Shown here: one piece after another, positions 1-10,460 of the stretch | Numbering within the stretch: position 1 is the first letter of the stretch | Layout of the letters: each line of letters starts with the position of its first letter | NCBI RefSeq assembly: GCF_021166585.1 | Contig: NZ_JAJOZE010000008.1 | Location: 62,001-126,000 of the forward strand | Direction of reading: 5' to 3' | Length of the DNA: 64,000 bases | From: Metabacillus kandeliae | Lineage (GTDB): Bacteria; Bacillota; Bacilli; Bacillales; Bacillaceae | The notes under the pieces: model-generated | Seen by the model: only the letters and a program-made list of their open reading frames with translations | What the model was told of the DNA's origin: nothing | Databases searched by the model: none | Made by a program: the position numbers and the translations under genes

Positions 1-457
1 TTGATCTGCCTTCGATTAAGTCAAAGCGAACTAGCGGCATACAGAAACCCCTCTCCTATTGGAATAAGCTTACTATAGCATTTGTCCTTTGGAAGCGGCA
101 AAGGATGAGGTGGTTAATTGATTTTTTAATAGCTTAATTCTATTTTGACTAAGTCTGGATGCTCGCCAATTAAGCAGGCATTCTGGACAGTTAACTTGCG
201 GAAACCCCAGTAAAGTCGTTAAATTGGAAATCTTAAATTGGACAGTAAACACCCTGATTTGGAAAGTGAAACCGTTAAATCAGACAGTAAACGCTTTCAC
301 AAGAGGCCGCTTACACTTCCGTTTACATCAAATTCTCAATTTTAAAAGCTAAAAACTCCCTATTGCAAACTGGAGCGTTTTTTAAACACTTTTAAGACTA
401 TTTTAATGCTGCAAGGGTATGAAGTAAGTTAAACCATTGATGTAAGGGGCTAGAGAG
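1..457. other. intergenic left edge, no gene seen
   Basis: No convincing coding frame was found in this stretch. It contains three loosely spaced copies of a GACAGTWAAC motif (annotated separately) and AT-rich sequence leading to the PAP2 gene. The left part may be the tail of a gene or element outside the window, but nothing recognisable is left of it. Confidence 0.5.
186..292. repeat. three degenerate direct repeats (GACAGTWAAC)
   Basis: GACAGTTAAC at 186-195, GACAGTAAAC at 241-250 and GACAGTAAAC at 283-292 are direct copies. The first two are each followed, at differing distance, by CGTTAAAT (near 217 and 273). The spacing (55 and 42 bp) is irregular, so this is not a CRISPR. It is probably a decayed extragenic repeat; no function can be assigned. 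Confidence 0.4.
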
Positions 458-1138
458 ATGAAGCATGAAAAAGTCGAGCAACATTTAAGCAAAGCTTTTT
501 TAATAAGTTTAGTTTTTGCTGTTTTATTCGGCGCTATGGCGGTTTTTGTTCATGAGAGCCTTGTGCATTCCTTTGATTACCATATCATTTCCTTCGTACA
601 GGGGTTTGAAAACACTCAGCTTACTGTGATCATGAAATTTCTCTCCTGGATTGGTTCAGCATGGGTTGTGTTTGTTCTGGCCATATTGTCTTTCCTGTTA
701 TTCAAAAAGATTTTGATGCACCGAAGCGAGGCCGTGCTGTTCATTATGGTGGTGCTTGGTTCAGCGGTTTTGAATCAAATTTTAAAACTCCTGTTTCACC
801 GTTCCAGACCAAGCCTGCACAGAATTGCCCACGCTTCAGGCTTCAGTTTTCCAAGCGGGCATTCCATGGAAGCCGTTGCCTTTTACGGGATCCTTGCTTT
901 TATCCTATGGCGTCACACACCGGTACTTTGGGGAAGAATTTTGCTGATTATTTTCAGCTCAGCAATGATCCTCGGCATCGGAGTCAGCCGGATATACTTA
1001 GGTGTTCACTTTCCGAGCGATGTTCTTGGCGGATATTTATGCAGTACGTTTTGGCTTGCTTTATCGATCGCCTATTACAAACGGGCAAAAAGAAGGGGTG
1101 CCGAAACACTAGCAGACGATATCGAAAAAACGAGTTAA
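458..1138 (+). CDS. PAP2-family membrane phosphatase
   Basis: A 226-residue integral membrane protein with about five to six hydrophobic segments. It carries all three PAP2 signatures: KX6RP (K110 to RP at 117-118), PSGH (132-135) and SRIYLGVHFPSD, which holds the third-motif Arg178 and His184. Family members dephosphorylate lipid phosphates such as undecaprenyl pyrophosphate or phosphatidate at the outer face of the membrane; the substrate cannot be told from sequence. A GGGGC-type ribosome binding site lies just before the ATG. It stands alone, with a MerR-type promoter for the next gene directly downstream. Length and motifs are complete, so it should be active. Confidence 0.88.
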   Translation: MKHEKVEQHLSKAFLISLVFAVLFGAMAVFVHESLVHSFDYHIISFVQGFENTQLTVIMKFLSWIGSAWVVFVLAILSFLLFKKILMHRSEAVLFIMVVLGSAVLNQILKLLFHRSRPSLHRIAHASGFSFPSGHSMEAVAFYGILAFILWRHTPVLWGRILLIIFSSAMILGIGVSRIYLGVHFPSDVLGGYLCSTFWLALSIAYYKRAKRRGAETLADDIEKTS

Positions 1139-1141
1139 AAC

Positions 1142-1172
1142 TTGACTTAGAGTAAACTCTAACCAATATAAT
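1142..1172 (+). promoter_or_regulatory. MerR-type promoter (19-bp spacer) for the SDR gene
   Basis: A -35 TTGACT (1142-1147) and -10 TATAAT (1167-1172) are separated by 19 bp. The spacer contains the inverted repeat TTAGAGTaaACTCTAA. A long spacer with a dyad is the hallmark of MerR-activated promoters. The box closely resembles the one upstream of the alcohol dehydrogenase at 59,861-59,890, so the AdhR-like MerR at 59,961 is a likely activator. Confidence 0.75.
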
Positions 1173-1227
1173 TTAAAACGGAAATGGTTAAAACTAATAG
1201 ATGATTGATATTAGAGGAGGACATCAT

Positions 1228-1977
1228 ATGATATACACCGTTATTACAGGAGCAAGCTCCGGTATTGGTTATGAAACAGCCCTGGCTTTTGCGGCCAGAG
1301 GGAAAAATCTTATTATTTCAGCGCGCAGAAAAGAAAAGCTGGAGGAATTAAAAAAGGAAATACAGCGTGTAAATCCAGCTGCTGAGGTCATCATTCAAAC
1401 AAGTGATTTATCCGTTTCAAAAAATTCTTATGCTTTATATGACAGCTTGAAAAACTACGAAATAGAAACCTGGATTAACAATGCCGGGTTCGGCAATTTC
1501 GCTTCGATTGGCGAGCAAAATCTGGATAAAATTGAACAATTGCTGCACTTGAACATTGAATCTCTCACCATTTTGACTTCCCTGTTTGTCCGTGATTATG
1601 CTGATAAAGAAGGGACACAGCTGATCAATGTTTCCTCAGGAGGAGGCTACACGATTGTGGCAGACGCTGTCACGTATTGTGCTTCCAAATTTTACGTCAG
1701 CTCCTTTACTGAAGGCCTTTCCCATGAATTAAAAGCGAAAGGACTCCCGATGCAGGCAAAGGTACTTGCCCCTGCAGCCACGGAGACGGAATTTGTGAAC
1801 CGCTCAATGGAAGTGGACGAGTTTCAGTATAACTCCCTTCCAAAATTCCATACTGCTAAAGAAATGGCCGGATTTATGCTTGAACTTTACGACAGTGAGA
1901 AAACCGTCGGCATTGTAGATGGCCAAACCTATGAGTTTCATTTAAAAGATCCTATTTTCCCGCATGTCTCCAGGTAA
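1228..1977 (+). CDS. short-chain dehydrogenase/reductase (classical SDR)
   Basis: A 249-residue NAD(P)-dependent oxidoreductase. The start is set at 1228 rather than an upstream in-frame ATG at 1201 because GAGGAGG lies 6-7 bases before it and the Rossmann motif TGASSGIG then falls at residues 7-14. The catalytic Ser (about 136-137) and YxxxK (Y150, K154) are present, and NNAG is conserved. The substrate is unknown. The AdhR-type MerR promoter suggests induction by reactive aldehydes or other electrophiles, which would make this a detoxifying carbonyl reductase; that is inference. A short hairpin with a T-run (GCGTGCAGCAATgaattATTGCTGCACGC, 1990-2025) follows as terminator. Confidence 0.85.
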   Translation: MIYTVITGASSGIGYETALAFAARGKNLIISARRKEKLEELKKEIQRVNPAAEVIIQTSDLSVSKNSYALYDSLKNYEIETWINNAGFGNFASIGEQNLDKIEQLLHLNIESLTILTSLFVRDYADKEGTQLINVSSGGGYTIVADAVTYCASKFYVSSFTEGLSHELKAKGLPMQAKVLAPAATETEFVNRSMEVDEFQYNSLPKFHTAKEMAGFMLELYDSEKTVGIVDGQTYEFHLKDPIFPHVSR

Positions 1978-1989
1978 CAGTCAGTTTGT

Positions 1990-2032
1990 TAAGCGTGCAG
2001 CAATGAATTATTGCTGCACGCTTTTTATTTTC
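1990..2032 (+). terminator. Rho-independent terminator after the SDR
   Basis: The arms GCGTGCAGCAAT and ATTGCTGCACGC form a long stem, followed by TTTTTATTTT. Confidence 0.85.
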
Positions 2033-2053
2033 TAAAAATAGGCAGAAATGCGA

Positions 2054-2098
2054 TTGACTTTTCACTCCATTGGTCATATAGTTAATTACATAAGTAAT
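2054..2098 (+). promoter_or_regulatory. promoter and probable GntR operator
   Basis: TTGACT (2054-2059), a 17-bp spacer and TATAGT (2077-2082) form a good sigma-A promoter. ATTACataaGTAAT (2085-2098), a 14-bp dyad at the transcription start, is the likely autoregulatory operator of the YtrA-type repressor encoded next. Confidence 0.65.
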
Positions 2099-2123
2099 GA
2101 ACCAAATAAGGAGGGGCTATCCC

Positions 2124-2483
2124 TTGATTGACGACAGCCGTCCAATTTACGTGCAAATAGCTGAAAAAATCGAAAATGACATCATTGAAGGCGGCCTGCC
2201 AGAAGAAACCCAAGTACCGTCAACAAACCAGTTTGCTGCTTTTTACAAAATCAATCCTGCAACAGCGGGCAAGGGGGTCAATCTTTTGGTGGACCAGGGA
2301 ATTCTCTACAAAAAAAGAGGTGTTGGCATGTTTGTAGCTAAAGGGGCAATGGACCGGCTTATGGAAAAACGAAGAGAGCAGTTTTATGAGCAGTATGTGA
2401 TCACAATGCTTCAGGAAGCTGAAAAAATCGGAATGACAAGAGCGGAAGTTACTCAAATGATTGAAAAAGGAGCGGGCAAATGA
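2124..2483 (+). CDS. GntR-family (YtrA subfamily) repressor
   Basis: A 119-residue regulator: an N-terminal winged HTH of GntR type (YVQIAEKIENDI near residues 9-20; SxNxFAAFYKINPATAGKGVNLL is the recognition region) and only a short C-terminal helix. Lacking an effector domain is typical of the YtrA subfamily, which represses adjacent ABC transporter operons. The start is taken as TTG 2124, nine bases after AAGGAGGGG; an in-frame ATG at 2097 lies inside the operator region. The gene overlaps the ABC ATPase by an ATGA junction, so all three genes form one operon. Confidence 0.85.
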   Translation: MIDDSRPIYVQIAEKIENDIIEGGLPEETQVPSTNQFAAFYKINPATAGKGVNLLVDQGILYKKRGVGMFVAKGAMDRLMEKRREQFYEQYVITMLQEAEKIGMTRAEVTQMIEKGAGK

Positions 2484-3385
2484 TGAAACCGATAATTGAA
2501 GTAAGCGGGCTCACGAAAACCTACAGAGGAGACCAGACAGCTGTTGAAAATGTCAGTTTTTCTTTGGAAGAGGGCAAAATTTACGGACTTCTCGGCCGGA
2601 ACGGGGCAGGCAAAACGACGATTATGAACATGATTACTGCCAGGCTTTTTCCCACGAGCGGCTCCGTTAACGTATTCGGCGAACACCCTCATGAGAACAA
2701 AAACGTCCTCAGCAAAGTTTGTTTTATTAAAGAAGCCCAAAAATATCCGGATCACTTCAGAATAAAAGACATTCTCGATATTTCATCCCAGACGTTTCCA
2801 AATTGGGATACTGATTATGCCGATTCCTTGATGAAGGATTTCAGGCTGCCTCTTAAACGAAGAATGAAAAAGCTCTCCCGCGGGATGCGCTCTTCAGTCG
2901 GCATTGTGATTGGGCTTGCAAGCAGAGCGGAACTGACGATTTTCGATGAGCCTTATCTTGGTCTTGATGCTGTTGCAAGAAATATCTTTTACGACCGCCT
3001 GCTGGAAGACTACACAAACCATCCCCGCACCGTTGTTCTTTCTACCCACCTCATTGATGAAGTCAGCAAGATTCTGGAGCATGTTCTGGTCATTGATAAT
3101 GGGAAATTGATTATTAATGAAGAAGCGGAGGAAATTCGCGGAAAAGCGTTTACCGTTGTCGGCCCTTCCTTAAAAGCAGAGTCATTTCTTACAGGAATGA
3201 AAGTGTTAAAAAGGGAAAATCTCGGCGGCTTTGTTTCAGCTACTGTATACGGAAGCTTAAGCTCTGCTATGCGAAAAGAGGCAGAAGAACGAGGACTTGA
3301 AATCGCCCCTGTTTCCCTTCAGCAGCTGATTGTCCATTTAACAAGTGAATCTGAAGAAAGCCATAAGGAGGCAAAAGCGCTATGA
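2480..3385 (+). CDS. ABC transporter ATP-binding protein
   Basis: A 301-residue ATPase subunit. The Walker A is GRNGAGKTT (about residues 39-47), the signature-like segment is LSRGMRSSVGI, and the Walker B is LTIFDEPYLGLDA, followed by a switch STHLIDE. The last 80 residues form the C-terminal extension common in multidrug or peptide-type exporters linked to YtrA regulators. It should pair with the downstream membrane subunit; two dimeric halves would form an exporter. The ATGA overlaps on both sides show translational coupling. The substrate is unknown; relatives respond to cell wall-active antibiotics. Confidence 0.88.
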   Translation: MMKPIIEVSGLTKTYRGDQTAVENVSFSLEEGKIYGLLGRNGAGKTTIMNMITARLFPTSGSVNVFGEHPHENKNVLSKVCFIKEAQKYPDHFRIKDILDISSQTFPNWDTDYADSLMKDFRLPLKRRMKKLSRGMRSSVGIVIGLASRAELTIFDEPYLGLDAVARNIFYDRLLEDYTNHPRTVVLSTHLIDEVSKILEHVLVIDNGKLIINEEAEEIRGKAFTVVGPSLKAESFLTGMKVLKRENLGGFVSATVYGSLSSAMRKEAEERGLEIAPVSLQQLIVHLTSESEESHKEAKAL

Positions 3386-4068
3386 ACTCTGTAAAAGCGG
3401 TTATGAACACTCATTTAAAATATCATTTCACCCTGTTTACAATGCCATGGATGGTTGTCATTTTCAGCTTGCTGATCAACGTCTCTATTGCGGCTATGGT
3501 TAATAGAACGGAAGCCTTTAACACTGGAGGTATCCTCTCCATCATTATCTTTATGCTTGTTGCAGGCATTGTGAATACAGCTCAAACCTTTCCTTTCTCG
3601 ATTGATTTAAGCATACGGAGAAAAGACTATTTTACAGGAACCATTATGGCCTTTTTGATTGCCTGCATCTTAACCTCTTCCTTAATGACCCTGTTCTCAT
3701 TCCTGGAAAGCCAAGTAACAGGCGGATGGGGATACAACGTTCATTTCTTCAGCCTTCTTGACTATATCAATCCAAATAAATTCTGGCAGCTGTGGTGCTA
3801 TTTTTCTATCCTGGTCAGCGGGATGATGTTCGGGTTTGCCATATCCAGTTTGTTTCAGCGGGCGGGCAAAACCGGTCTCTATGCATTTTTCACAATCATA
3901 GGCCTTTTACTGACAGTTTTTGCATTGCTATTCACTCAATTTAACCTGTGGGCGCCTGTATTTCTGTATCTTGGAGGCCATTTGGAGATTGTCATTTGGT
4001 CAATGCTTGTTCTTGCCATCCTATTTGCTGCTTCTTCCTACTTCCTTCTTCGCAGAGCAGCAGTGTAA
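3382..4068 (+). CDS. ABC transporter permease subunit
   Basis: A 228-residue protein with six predicted membrane segments and no soluble domain. It is translationally coupled to the ATPase gene and is therefore its membrane partner. No family motif lets the substrate be named. A convergent terminator follows at 4078-4112. A second, differently composed YtrA/ATPase/permease set lies at 39.8-42.9 kb. Confidence 0.8.
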   Translation: MNSVKAVMNTHLKYHFTLFTMPWMVVIFSLLINVSIAAMVNRTEAFNTGGILSIIIFMLVAGIVNTAQTFPFSIDLSIRRKDYFTGTIMAFLIACILTSSLMTLFSFLESQVTGGWGYNVHFFSLLDYINPNKFWQLWCYFSILVSGMMFGFAISSLFQRAGKTGLYAFFTIIGLLLTVFALLFTQFNLWAPVFLYLGGHLEIVIWSMLVLAILFAASSYFLLRRAAV

Positions 4069-4075
4069 CGCACAT

Positions 4076-4115
4076 AGAAAAGAGCAGCAGATTTTTCAAT
4101 CCGCTGCTCTTTTTC
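4076..4115. terminator. bidirectional terminator
   Basis: AAAGAGCAGC (4078-4087) pairs with GCTGCTCTTT (4103-4112), with T-tracts on both strands. It serves the ABC operon and the convergent hydrolase gene. Confidence 0.9.
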
Positions 4116-4117
4116 CA

Positions 4118-4954
4118 TTATCTATTAAGGAAATCAATCAACGCCCTGTTAAATTCTTCAGGATGTGTAGCATTAAATCCATGTGGCGCACCCTCAATCA
4201 GCGTCAGGCTGCTGTCTTCAATCATTTCATGAGCTCTTTTGCCGCTGACTTCAAACGGCACAATGCCATCTGCATCTCCGTGCAGGATCAAGGATGGAAC
4301 ATCCACCTTTTTCAGATCCTCCCTGAAATCCGTACGGGCAAAGGCTGCAATGCAGTCAAGCGTCCCTTTTGGAGAAGCGAAGGCTGCAATGTCCCTGTTG
4401 TAAAGACGGAACGGCTCACTGACGAAGTCGCTTCGATCCCCTGCAGCAAAAAAGTTTTGGGTAAACGTATCAAGAAAAGCAATCCGGTCACTCTTGACCC
4501 CTTTTTCGAACTCGGCAATAGCGGCATCGTCCAGTCCGCCTTCTGGGTTATCATCTGCTTTATAAAGATAAGGCGGAACAGCACCGGCAAGCACGGCCTT
4601 CCCGATTCTTGAAGAACCATATTTGCTTAAGTAGCGGACGACTTCCCCGCCTCCCATTGAAAACCCGACAAGGGCTGCTTCCTTCAAATCCAGATGCTCC
4701 ATCAGCTGATTCAAATCAGCCGCAAGAGTATCATAATCATAGCCTGAGTAAGGCTGTGATGACTGGCCGAATCCTCTTCTGTCATACGTTATGACACGAT
4801 AGCCTGCCTCAATCAAAGCCGGAACTTGAGCTTCCCATGATCTTCCGCTCAGCGGCCACCCATGAATGAGGACAACCGGCTTCCCATTGCCTTGATCCTC
4901 ATAGTACAGTTCAACCGGTGCACCATTCTCTGTTCCCACATTTACTGTTCCCAT
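4118..4954 (-). CDS. alpha/beta hydrolase (non-heme chloroperoxidase/esterase type)
   Basis: A 278-residue enzyme of the cofactor-free haloperoxidase (perhydrolase) group. The oxyanion region is HGWPLSG (31-37), the nucleophile elbow GFSMGG (Ser99), the acid HGDADG (Asp229) and the base APHG (His258). The full length matches the family. Members are esterases that can also form peracids in vitro; the natural substrate is unknown. It has GGAGGG seven bases ahead of the ATG. It lies 71 bp downstream of ohr on the same strand with no obvious terminator between, so it may be co-transcribed with ohr under OhrR control. That would link it to organic peroxide stress (inference). Confidence 0.85.
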   Translation of the reverse strand: MGTVNVGTENGAPVELYYEDQGNGKPVVLIHGWPLSGRSWEAQVPALIEAGYRVITYDRRGFGQSSQPYSGYDYDTLAADLNQLMEHLDLKEAALVGFSMGGGEVVRYLSKYGSSRIGKAVLAGAVPPYLYKADDNPEGGLDDAAIAEFEKGVKSDRIAFLDTFTQNFFAAGDRSDFVSEPFRLYNRDIAAFASPKGTLDCIAAFARTDFREDLKKVDVPSLILHGDADGIVPFEVSGKRAHEMIEDSSLTLIEGAPHGFNATHPEEFNRALIDFLNR

Positions 4955-5025
4955 TGCTATCCCTCCAAAAAGTGTTTAATTGAAAGATGATTAGAATGCG
5001 TGAAAGAAGGTGCACTAATTTTTAA

Positions 5026-5448
5026 TTATGCCATCTCGAGCGTCACGTCAATGTTTCCACGGGTCGCCTTTGAATAAGGGCAAAATTGGTGCGCTTGATG
5101 AACTAGATTCTCCACCACTTCTTTTTCTGCACCTGCTGCTTTAACAGTCAGCTTGACAGCAAGCTTAAAGCCTTCGTCCGCTTCATCTTTCAGAAGGCTG
5201 ACATGTGCTGTTACTTCTGATTCAATTTTTACCCTTTCTTTTCTGGCAATAAACTGCAGAGCACTGTCAAAGCATGCTGCATAGCCTGCTGCGAAAAGCT
5301 GCTCAGGGTTTGTTGATTCAGGAAGCTTGCTCGCTCTTGGTGTTCCTGGCATAGCCGTTTCAAGGTTAATGGCACCATTTGGTGACTGAACCCGTCCTTC
5401 TCTTCCTCCTAATGCAGTAACTTCCGCTGTGAATAATGTATTTGACAT
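5026..5448 (-). CDS. ohr: organic hydroperoxide reductase Ohr (OsmC family)
   Basis: A 140-residue thiol peroxidase that reduces organic hydroperoxides in the cytoplasm with dihydrolipoyl thiols. The two redox cysteines lie in AACFDSAL (Cys59) and HQFCPYSKATRGN (Cys123). The conserved Arg (R19 in GREGRV) and Glu (E50) of the active site are present. The length is typical. It has a GGGAG site before the ATG. It is transcribed divergently from ohrR, and the shared 160-bp gap carries three AATTTAATTT boxes, as in Bacillus subtilis ohrA/ohrR. Confidence 0.95.
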   Translation of the reverse strand: MSNTLFTAEVTALGGREGRVQSPNGAINLETAMPGTPRASKLPESTNPEQLFAAGYAACFDSALQFIARKERVKIESEVTAHVSLLKDEADEGFKLAVKLTVKAAGAEKEVVENLVHQAHQFCPYSKATRGNIDVTLEMA

Positions 5449-5468
5449 ACTAACAACTCCCTTTTTTG

Positions 5469-5553
5469 AAATTTAATTTTGCACAACCTTTACCTCTTTA
5501 TCTTACAAGCTAAATTAAAATTGTCAACAATTTAATTTCACACAATTTAATTT
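5469..5553. promoter_or_regulatory. OhrR operator region between ohr and ohrR
   Basis: The box AATTTAATTT occurs at about 5470, 5529 and 5543. The central copy is the right arm of a near-perfect dyad: AAATTAAAATTGT, a 1-base centre, then ACAATTTAATTT (about 5512-5537). This matches the known AT-rich OhrR operator type. The dyad lies across the promoter region of both genes, so OhrR probably represses ohr and itself. Confidence 0.75.
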
Positions 5554-5608
5554 GACGGTCTACTTAGCCTGATGTATGATTTGATCAAATTAGAATGGGA
5601 GTTTTTAT

Positions 5609-6043
5609 ATGGATACAGAAGATTTTTTAAAACTGGAGGACCATCTCTGCTTTTCCCTTTATGCCGGTTCCAGGGCCGTTATGCGGCTTTACCGCCCTTA
5701 TTTGGAAGAGCTGAATTTAACCTATCCTCAATACCTTGTCCTATTGGTGCTGGCTGAAAAAAACAGCCGCTCCGTCAAAGAAATCGGAGAGCTGCTGGAC
5801 CTTGATTCAGGAACTCTGACGCCGATGCTGAAAAGAATGGAAGCAGCAAATCTCGTAAAACGAAGCAGAAGCAAGCAGGATGAGCGTGTGGTAACTGTAA
5901 GCTTAACTGAAGAAGGCCAGGCTGTTCAGAAAAAAACCGGCTGCATTCCAACCTCACTTTTCACTTCAACAGGCTTGCCGGAGGACGAACTGCGGGATTT
6001 GAATGCCTCTATTAAAAAGCTGCTGGAGAAGCTGGAGGAATAA
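5609..6043 (+). CDS. ohrR: OhrR, MarR-family organic peroxide sensor
   Basis: A 144-residue winged-helix repressor. The peroxide-sensing N-terminal Cys is C14 in HLCFSLYA, equivalent to Cys15 of the B. subtilis protein, with the tyrosine pair conserved (Y31, Y39 region). The DNA-binding part includes LDSGTLTPMLKRME and the wing SKQDERVV. A second cysteine, C112 in TGCIPTSL, is absent from the B. subtilis one-Cys OhrR as I recall it. It could allow an intersubunit disulfide as in two-Cys OhrR proteins (see findings). It has a GGGAG site before the ATG. Confidence 0.9.
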   Translation: MDTEDFLKLEDHLCFSLYAGSRAVMRLYRPYLEELNLTYPQYLVLLVLAEKNSRSVKEIGELLDLDSGTLTPMLKRMEAANLVKRSRSKQDERVVTVSLTEEGQAVQKKTGCIPTSLFTSTGLPEDELRDLNASIKKLLEKLEE

Positions 6044-6500
6044 GCAGGGCGGTTTGGTGTAAAACGGCCTGCAGCGGGAATCCGCCGGTATCCTGGACCA
6101 ATTCGCCGATATGGCTTCATCATCCGCCGATATAAGGTCCCTGAAACAGTTACTGCTTCGATAAAAGCTGATAACAGCTGCTCTTTATACAAGAACAGAC
6201 CGAAAACCGGATCTTAGTTAATAGAAGAGCCGGTTTTAAACTGCTTGAACAGCAGATCGTCATTATATTGTGATTTTTTTCTGAGTTTCTGCTGAAATGT
6301 TCAAAAAGAGCCTCATATATAGCCCTGTGATTCATTTTTACCTTCTTTCCAATGAAAAAACAGCCCTTTATATGCGGGTTTCAAAGATTTATTGGTTGAG
6401 CCTGATGCTTGCGGGTTTTTTAGTTTATGTGCGGCTTCCTTACAATTCTTGCAGCTTTCACCGTTTATGTGCGGCTTCCCTTCTTTCCTTGCCGTCCCAC
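6044..6500. repeat. gene-free stretch with short repeats
   Basis: No plausible gene was seen. Three copies of CGCCGRTAT occur near 6080, 6102 and 6126. A 17-base direct repeat GTTTATGTGCGGCTTCC lies near 6423 and again about 40 bases on, near 6463. A weak dyad around 6225-6255 (GAGCCGGTTTTAAACTG) may end the ohrR transcript. Open frames here overlap the 3' end of the aldo-keto reductase gene and look like chance. Confidence 0.45.
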
Positions 6501-6530
6501 AAAGAAAAAGCTGGCCCTCAAGGCCAGTTT
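6501..6530 (-). terminator. terminator of the AKR/GH1 operon
   Basis: AGCTGGCC and GGCCAG(TT) form a stem with loop CTCAA. Read on the minus strand it ends in a TTTTTCTTT run directly after the reductase stop codon. Confidence 0.85.
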
Positions 6531-6532
6531 TC

Positions 6533-7525
6533 TCATTTCCCAAGAATCTGTTCAATTTTCTCCAATTCACCATCCGTGAATTCCAAATTATTCAAAGCTG
6601 CCGCGTTTTCTTCAATCTGGCTTACTTTGCTTGCTCCGATCAGAGCTGAGGTGACCCGCCCGTTTCGCAGCACCCATGCAAGAGACATTTGTGCAAGGCT
6701 TTGGCCGCGTTCTGCTGCAATGGCATTCAGTTCTTTTACCTGTGCGAGTACTTCATCTGTGACCTGCTCTTCTCCAAGCGCTCCTGTCGGCTTTGCGGCT
6801 CTTGAGTCTTCTGGTACGCCTTCCAGGTACTTTTTCGTAAGCAGTCCCTGAGCAAGAGGGCAGAAAGCGATGGAGCCGACGCCATTGTCTTGCAGCACAT
6901 CCTGAAGGCCGTCTTCAATCCATCTGTTCAGCATTGAGTAGTTCGGCTGATGGATCAGGATCGGTGTACCGAGCTTGTTCATGATCTTCACAGCTTCTTC
7001 TGTCTGCTCTGCACTGTAGCTTGAAATGCCTGCGTAAAGGGCTTTTCCCTGCTTTACGATAGAGTCAAGCGCGCCCATTGTTTCTTCAAGCGGTGTATTT
7101 GGATCTGGGCGGTGAGAGTAGAAAATATCCACATAGTCAAGGCCCATCCGTTTCAGGCTTTGGTCAATGCTTGCGGTTAAGTATTTCTTTGAACCCCATT
7201 CCCCGTATGGTCCTGGCCACATATAGTAGCCGGCTTTTGTGGAAATGATCATTTCATCCCTGTATGGTGCGAAATCTGTATTCATGATTTCACCGAACAT
7301 GTTTTCAGCAGAGCCGGCCGGCGGTCCGTAGTTATTGGCAAGGTCAAAGTGAGTAATCCCTAAATCGAACGCTCTTCTCAGCATGGCACGGCCATTTTCA
7401 ACCGTGTCCACGCCGCCGAAGTTATGCCACAGTCCGAGCGAGATGGCCGGCAGCAAGAGTCCTGAATTTCCGCATCTGCTGTACTTCATTTTTTCATATC
7501 GGTCTTCTGCTGCTGTGTATACCAA
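6533..7525 (-). CDS. aldo-keto reductase (YghZ/L-glyceraldehyde 3-phosphate reductase type)
   Basis: A 330-residue NADPH-dependent reductase. The TTG start at 7525 is preferred: AAGGGGAG lies six bases before it and the resulting MVYTAAEDRYEKMKYSRCG aligns with the E. coli YghZ N-terminus. The frame stays open upstream into the neighbouring GH1 gene, which is not coding here. The AKR tetrad is visible (Asp in HFDLANNYG with its Tyr, Lys in ISTKAGY, His in YSHRPD), and the C-terminal SALIGAS NADP-binding segment is intact. Relatives reduce glyceraldehyde 3-phosphate and methylglyoxal. It lies 16 bp after the GH1 gene, as the last gene of the operon, where it could deal with toxic aldehydes from sugar phosphate metabolism (inference). 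Confidence 0.85.
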   Translation of the reverse strand: MVYTAAEDRYEKMKYSRCGNSGLLLPAISLGLWHNFGGVDTVENGRAMLRRAFDLGITHFDLANNYGPPAGSAENMFGEIMNTDFAPYRDEMIISTKAGYYMWPGPYGEWGSKKYLTASIDQSLKRMGLDYVDIFYSHRPDPNTPLEETMGALDSIVKQGKALYAGISSYSAEQTEEAVKIMNKLGTPILIHQPNYSMLNRWIEDGLQDVLQDNGVGSIAFCPLAQGLLTKKYLEGVPEDSRAAKPTGALGEEQVTDEVLAQVKELNAIAAERGQSLAQMSLAWVLRNGRVTSALIGASKVSQIEENAAALNNLEFTDGELEKIEQILGK

Positions 7526-7541
7526 TTCCTTCTCCCCTTTG

Positions 7542-10400
<2,859 letters not shown>

Positions 10401-10427
10401 TTATGAATGTATGAATAACCCGCTATT

Positions 10428-10454
10428 TATAAACGCTTTCATTTCTATTATACC
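10428..10454 (-). promoter_or_regulatory. promoter -10 box and CRE of the GH1 operon
   Basis: On the minus strand a TATAAT box (about 10448-10453) is followed by TGAAAGCGTTTATA (10428-10441). This matches the CcpA binding consensus (TGWNANCGNTNWCA) except near its end. The position just after the -10 box predicts repression by CcpA when glucose is present. Confidence 0.75.
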
Positions 10455-10460
10455 GTTAAA

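Noticed and set aside
3920-4612. A 230-residue plus-strand open frame after the ABC permease
   Set aside because: It overlaps the permease end, the terminator and the antisense of the intact alpha/beta hydrolase; no family features.
6297-6851. A 184-residue plus-strand open frame across the spacer and the AKR gene
   Set aside because: It runs antisense through the conserved C-terminal AKR sequence, has no ribosome binding site and its product is Cys/Ser-rich without a recognisable domain.
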